From Thermotogae bacterium (GTDB taxonomy: Bacteria > Thermotogota > Thermotogae > UBA12178), in NCBI GenBank assembly GCA_003641795.1, contig QNAP01000010.1, positions 1-16,623 of the forward strand: 16,623 nt of DNA, read 5' to 3'. The notes beneath the pieces were generated by a model. The model ran no database searches, was not told the origin of the DNA, and saw nothing but the letters and a program-made list of their open reading frames with translations. The position numbers and the translations under genes were made by a program. Positions 13,746 to 16,623 of this stretch are shown here, piece after piece. Positions within the stretch are counted from its first letter, which is position 1; the number at the start of each line of letters is the position of its first letter.

Positions 13746-15125
13746 TCACTTTCCCACACAAAATGTGCTGAAAATCGTGTCGAGAAGATCCTCAGTGTAA
13801 TTTCTCCCAGTGAGCTCGTCCAACGTTTCTATCGCTTGACGCACTTCCATCGCTACGATATCGTTGGGATATCCCGCCTTCAGTGCGTCTATTCCTCCGT
13901 AGATGCTGGAGAGACAACGACGAAGAGTTCCCACTTGGCGTTGGTTGATCAGGGTCGCTCCGGACGTTTCACCTACCAATTCCTTGATCGTCTCTTTCAA
14001 GTGATGTTCCAACTCTACGAGTCCTTCTCCTCTTAAGGCGGAAATGGTAACTATGTGAGCATCGGTGCCGAGTTCTTTCCGAATGGCTTCTGTATCCACC
14101 ATTTCCACCACGTCGATCTTGTTTATCACCACCAAGTGAGGTTTGTCCAAGCGTGCGATCTCCTTCAATATGGTGTGGTCGTCTTCGTCGAGAGATCTGG
14201 AAGCATCCACTACGAAGAGGATCAGATCCGCTTTTCCAACTGCTCGGAGAGCACGTTCTACACCGATGCGCTCTACTCGATCTGTCGCCTTTCTTATACC
14301 AGCGGTGTCGGTGATTCGCAGAAGCATACCTCCTACTTCCACTAATTCTGTTATCGTGTCACGGGTAGTACCGGGAACTTCGGTCACGATGGCGCGATCT
14401 TCTTCTAAGAAACGATTCAACAAGGATGATTTCCCGACGTTAGGTTTTCCAGCAATCACCACTTCGAGCCCGGCTTGGTATTTCAAGGTCCTCTCGCTGG
14501 CTCGAAGTAGGGCTTCCACTCTCTCTCTAACTTTTTCCAACTCTTCCAACAGTTGAGTGGTATCGTTCGTCACTTCTTCGGGGTAATCCAGCTCCACATT
14601 CAAGGCGGCGGCTATCTGGATTAACGCGTTTCTGATAGGAGTCAAAGTCGGGAGGAGTTCCCCTTCCAGAGCGTTCATTGCCATCTTGTGCTGATAACTA
14701 CTTTTGGCCTCTACCAAAGCTTCAACGGCCTCTGCTTGAGTGAGTGAAAGCTTGCCGTTGATTAGAGCCCTTTTCGTGAACTCACCGGGCAAAGCCATCC
14801 TCGCTCCAACTTCTAAGACAACCTTCAACACACTTTGGGGAACGAAGAATCCTCCATGTGTGAAGAACTCCACCATGTCTTCACCGGTGTAACTCTCCGG
14901 TGAAGCGTAGAAGATGGCGATAGCTCTGTCGAGAAGCTCTTGCGTACGGGGATCGAAGATTGGGACCAAAGTTGCCTTTCTCGGCTCTAATTCTCTATTT
15001 GTAAGAGCCCTCAAGATCTCTCTCGTTTGTGGACCCGAAACCCTTACACAAGCAATGGCCGCCTTGCCCAAAGCGGTAGCTATAGCGGCAATGGTGTCTT
15101 CAAAAAGAGTTTTGCAGCTCATCAT
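13746..15125 (-). CDS. mnmE: tRNA modification GTPase MnmE (TrmE)
   Basis: About 459 residues, normal for the family. With MnmG, MnmE installs (carboxymethyl)aminomethyl groups at U34 of several tRNAs, using methylene-tetrahydrofolate plus glycine or ammonium. Numbered from the outermost in-frame GTG (15131), the N-terminal folate-binding domain runs to ~125, ending in LPGEFTKRALINGKLSLTQAEA, followed by the helical domain and the inserted Ras-like G domain: GKPNVGKSS at 228-236, GTTRD at 254-258, DTAG at 275-278 and NKID at 337-340. The C-terminus is the catalytic CVGK, as in Thermotoga maritima MnmE. Unusually, the N-terminal segment reads ATALGKAAIACVRVSG, where most members have a TPPGxGAI-type motif. 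The start is uncertain: ATG 15125 or 15122, or GTG 15131 directly after the glyA stop; only a weak GTGAG-like SD is present. Confidence 0.95.
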   Translation of the reverse strand: MMSCKTLFEDTIAAIATALGKAAIACVRVSGPQTREILRALTNRELEPRKATLVPIFDPRTQELLDRAIAIFYASPESYTGEDMVEFFTHGGFFVPQSVLKVVLEVGARMALPGEFTKRALINGKLSLTQAEAVEALVEAKSSYQHKMAMNALEGELLPTLTPIRNALIQIAAALNVELDYPEEVTNDTTQLLEELEKVRERVEALLRASERTLKYQAGLEVVIAGKPNVGKSSLLNRFLEEDRAIVTEVPGTTRDTITELVEVGGMLLRITDTAGIRKATDRVERIGVERALRAVGKADLILFVVDASRSLDEDDHTILKEIARLDKPHLVVINKIDVVEMVDTEAIRKELGTDAHIVTISALRGEGLVELEHHLKETIKELVGETSGATLINQRQVGTLRRCLSSIYGGIDALKAGYPNDIVAMEVRQAIETLDELTGRNYTEDLLDTIFSTFCVGK

Positions 15126-15131
15126 CCCCAC

Positions 15132-16406
15132 TCACAGAAGTTCTTTATAAAGAGGGAACCTCTCGCAGAGGTCCCTTACTTTGCTTCTGACATCGTTAAC
15201 TACTTCCTCTGGTATCTTTCCTTCTTCGTCCTTTACGTGTTCGATCACCCTTGCCATGAGTTCGGCTATCTCTGTCATCTCGTTTTCTTTCATGCCACGA
15301 GTGGTCACCGCCGGTGTACCGATCCGTATCCCACTGGCGATGAAAGGAGAACGTGTCTCCTTCGGTATGGTATTTTTGTTGACCGTGATGCCAGCGGATT
15401 CCAACGCTCTTTCCACAGCTTTTCCCGTGAGATCGGGCGACTTGGCTGTAAGGTCCACTAAGAAGAGGTGGGTGTCAGTACCACCGGAGACAATCCGTAA
15501 CCCTCGTTTGCCAAGCTCTTCAGCGAGTTTTTTGGCGTTGGTGACGATTTGACGTTGGTAGGTTTTGAAAGAATCGCTTAAGGCTTCTTTGAAACAAACC
15601 GCTTTGGCAGCGATCACATGCATCAATGGACCACCCTGTGTACCTGGAAAGACCATCTTGTTTATAGCTTTGTAGAGGTCCGGATCGTTGGTGAGAATCA
15701 TGCCCCCGCGAGGGCCCCTCAAAGTTTTGTGGGTCGTGGTGGTCACGATGTGGGCATGCTCGACCGGGTTGGGATAGATCCCCGCTGCCACGAGCCCCGC
15801 AAAATGCGCCATGTCGACTATGAGATATGCTCCCACCAAATCGGCGATCTCTCTAAAGCGCTTGAAGTCAATGATTCGAGCGTAAGCGCTTCCACCCGCC
15901 ACGATGATCCTCGGGTTGTGCTCCTTAGCGAGCCTTTCGACTTCGTCGTAGTCTATCTCTTCGGTCTCAGGACTCACACCGTAAGCCACGACTTTGAATA
16001 ACTTCCCTGAGAAGTTCACAGGTGCTCCATGGGTGAGATGTCCTCCATGACTGAGCGACATACCCATCAGAACGTCACCTGGTTCGGCGACAGCAAGATA
16101 GGCTGCCATGTTGGCTTGAGAACCAGAATGGGGCTGAACATTGGCGTACTTGACATTGAAGAGCTTTTTGGCTCTTTCTCGGGCCAGCTCTTCAGCTCTG
16201 TCCACAAACTCACAACCGCCGTAATAACGGCGCTTCGGGTAACCCTCTGCGTACTTATTCGTGAGGACGCTCCCCATGGTTTCGATCACGGCACGTGAGG
16301 CGAAGTTCTCAGAGGCTATGAGTTCCAACGAGAATTCCTGCCTCTTGAGCTCGTCCATGAGAACTTCGTAAATATCTGGATCTGTCTGTCTAACTGCTTC
16401 CCACAC
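15132..16406 (-). CDS. glyA: Serine hydroxymethyltransferase
   Basis: 424 residues, the typical bacterial length. This PLP enzyme converts serine and tetrahydrofolate to glycine and 5,10-methylene-tetrahydrofolate in the cytoplasm. Diagnostic segments are LELIASENFASRAV and NKYAEGYPKRRYYGGCEFVD at the N-terminus, and the PLP-lysine motif VTTTTHKTLRGPRGG, whose Lys forms the Schiff base. MVFPGTQGGPLMH and the C-terminal SGIRIGTPAVTTRG are also intact. GTG 16406 is chosen because AAGGAGG ends eight bases upstream; the frame stays open further, to 16457, but those codons are unlike family N-termini. The gene overlaps the amidohydrolase by 17 bases and its stop is six bases from the mnmE start, so the three probably share a transcript. 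Confidence 0.97.
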   Translation of the reverse strand: MWEAVRQTDPDIYEVLMDELKRQEFSLELIASENFASRAVIETMGSVLTNKYAEGYPKRRYYGGCEFVDRAEELARERAKKLFNVKYANVQPHSGSQANMAAYLAVAEPGDVLMGMSLSHGGHLTHGAPVNFSGKLFKVVAYGVSPETEEIDYDEVERLAKEHNPRIIVAGGSAYARIIDFKRFREIADLVGAYLIVDMAHFAGLVAAGIYPNPVEHAHIVTTTTHKTLRGPRGGMILTNDPDLYKAINKMVFPGTQGGPLMHVIAAKAVCFKEALSDSFKTYQRQIVTNAKKLAEELGKRGLRIVSGGTDTHLFLVDLTAKSPDLTGKAVERALESAGITVNKNTIPKETRSPFIASGIRIGTPAVTTRGMKENEMTEIAELMARVIEHVKDEEGKIPEEVVNDVRSKVRDLCERFPLYKELL

Positions 16407-16623
16407 TTTCGTTCCCTCCTTGCCTGAGAGACTGAGAATGCGAAGATGATAACACACGCTCGATCTTAACTTCCCTCCCTTTCACGAACACCGCAACAGG
16501 TTTGGGAAGTCTTCTCGGATCCTCTTCGTACACGACGAAATCTGCTAAATACCCTGGTTCCAATCTTCCCAACTTCTTAGACAGGTAAGGGCCGGAAACC
16601 TCGGATGCTGCGAAGGTATGGAG
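16390..16623 (-). CDS. Amidohydrolase-family protein, C-terminal fragment (5' part outside window)
   Basis: The frame is open from the right window edge to a TAG at 16390-16392, giving the last ~77 residues. The segment LGRLEPGYLADFVVYEEDPR followed by PVAVFVKGREV is the standard C-terminal beta-sandwich signature of composite-domain metal-dependent amidohydrolases (imidazolonepropionase/chlorohydrolase-like), which hydrolyse C-N bonds in cyclic or amide substrates. The metal-binding barrel lies outside the window, so neither substrate nor intactness can be judged. The last ~17 residues (Ser-rich) extend beyond the usual domain end and overlap the glyA SD and start. Confidence 0.8.
   Translation of the reverse strand, partial: LHTFAASEVSGPYLSKKLGRLEPGYLADFVVYEEDPRRLPKPVAVFVKGREVKIERVLSSSHSQSLRQGGNESVGSS

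Noticed and set aside
16390..16457. Extended glyA N-terminus from an upstream ATG at 16457
   Set aside because: The extra 17 codons overlap the amidohydrolase, do not resemble SHMT N-termini and carry the SD for GTG 16406.

Overview
The window is a compact stretch of bacterial chromosome in which every confident gene lies on the minus strand. The MnmE and FtsH sequences, many SD-driven GTG/TTG starts, and tightly overlapping genes suggest a member of the Thermotogales (a Thermotoga/Pseudothermotoga-like thermophile). That placement is an inference from remembered family sequences, not from a search. No insertion sequence, prophage or CRISPR array is visible.

Read in the direction of transcription (from high to low coordinates), the first block is the 3' end of an amidohydrolase gene, then glyA (serine hydroxymethyltransferase), then mnmE (tRNA U34-modifying GTPase). 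These overlap or abut and form one operon. The mnmE gene is followed by a 361-base spacer, the only substantial non-coding stretch. It holds a 15-base tandem direct repeat, a 17-bp perfect inverted repeat that looks like a bidirectional terminator, a possible 39-codon plus-strand ORF, and a strong sigma-70-type promoter.

That promoter drives a tRNA-Thr(CGT) gene with encoded CCA. A rho-independent terminator follows the tRNA, and its T-tract runs almost into the tilS start codon. From tilS onward, ten genes are linked without gaps: tilS, ftsH, a FlK-like hotdog protein, a B12-type radical SAM protein, a PhoB/OmpR-type response regulator, a PhoR-type histidine kinase, a pyrimidine-nucleoside phosphorylase, an exported NAGPA-domain protein, an HD-domain phosphohydrolase, and a CapD/FlaA1-type membrane nucleotide-sugar dehydratase that runs off the left edge. 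Most junctions overlap by 4 to 35 bases, with the downstream gene's SD inside the upstream gene, so translational coupling is likely.

Functionally the window mixes tRNA decoding (glyA, mnmE, tRNA-Thr, tilS), membrane proteolysis (ftsH), a two-component system, deoxynucleotide turnover (HD protein, nucleoside phosphorylase) and envelope polysaccharide work (NAGPA protein, CapD-like). The spots most worth a second look are the mnmE-tRNA spacer, the glyA-mnmE pairing, and the FlK-like protein that seems to lack the expected catalytic Glu.
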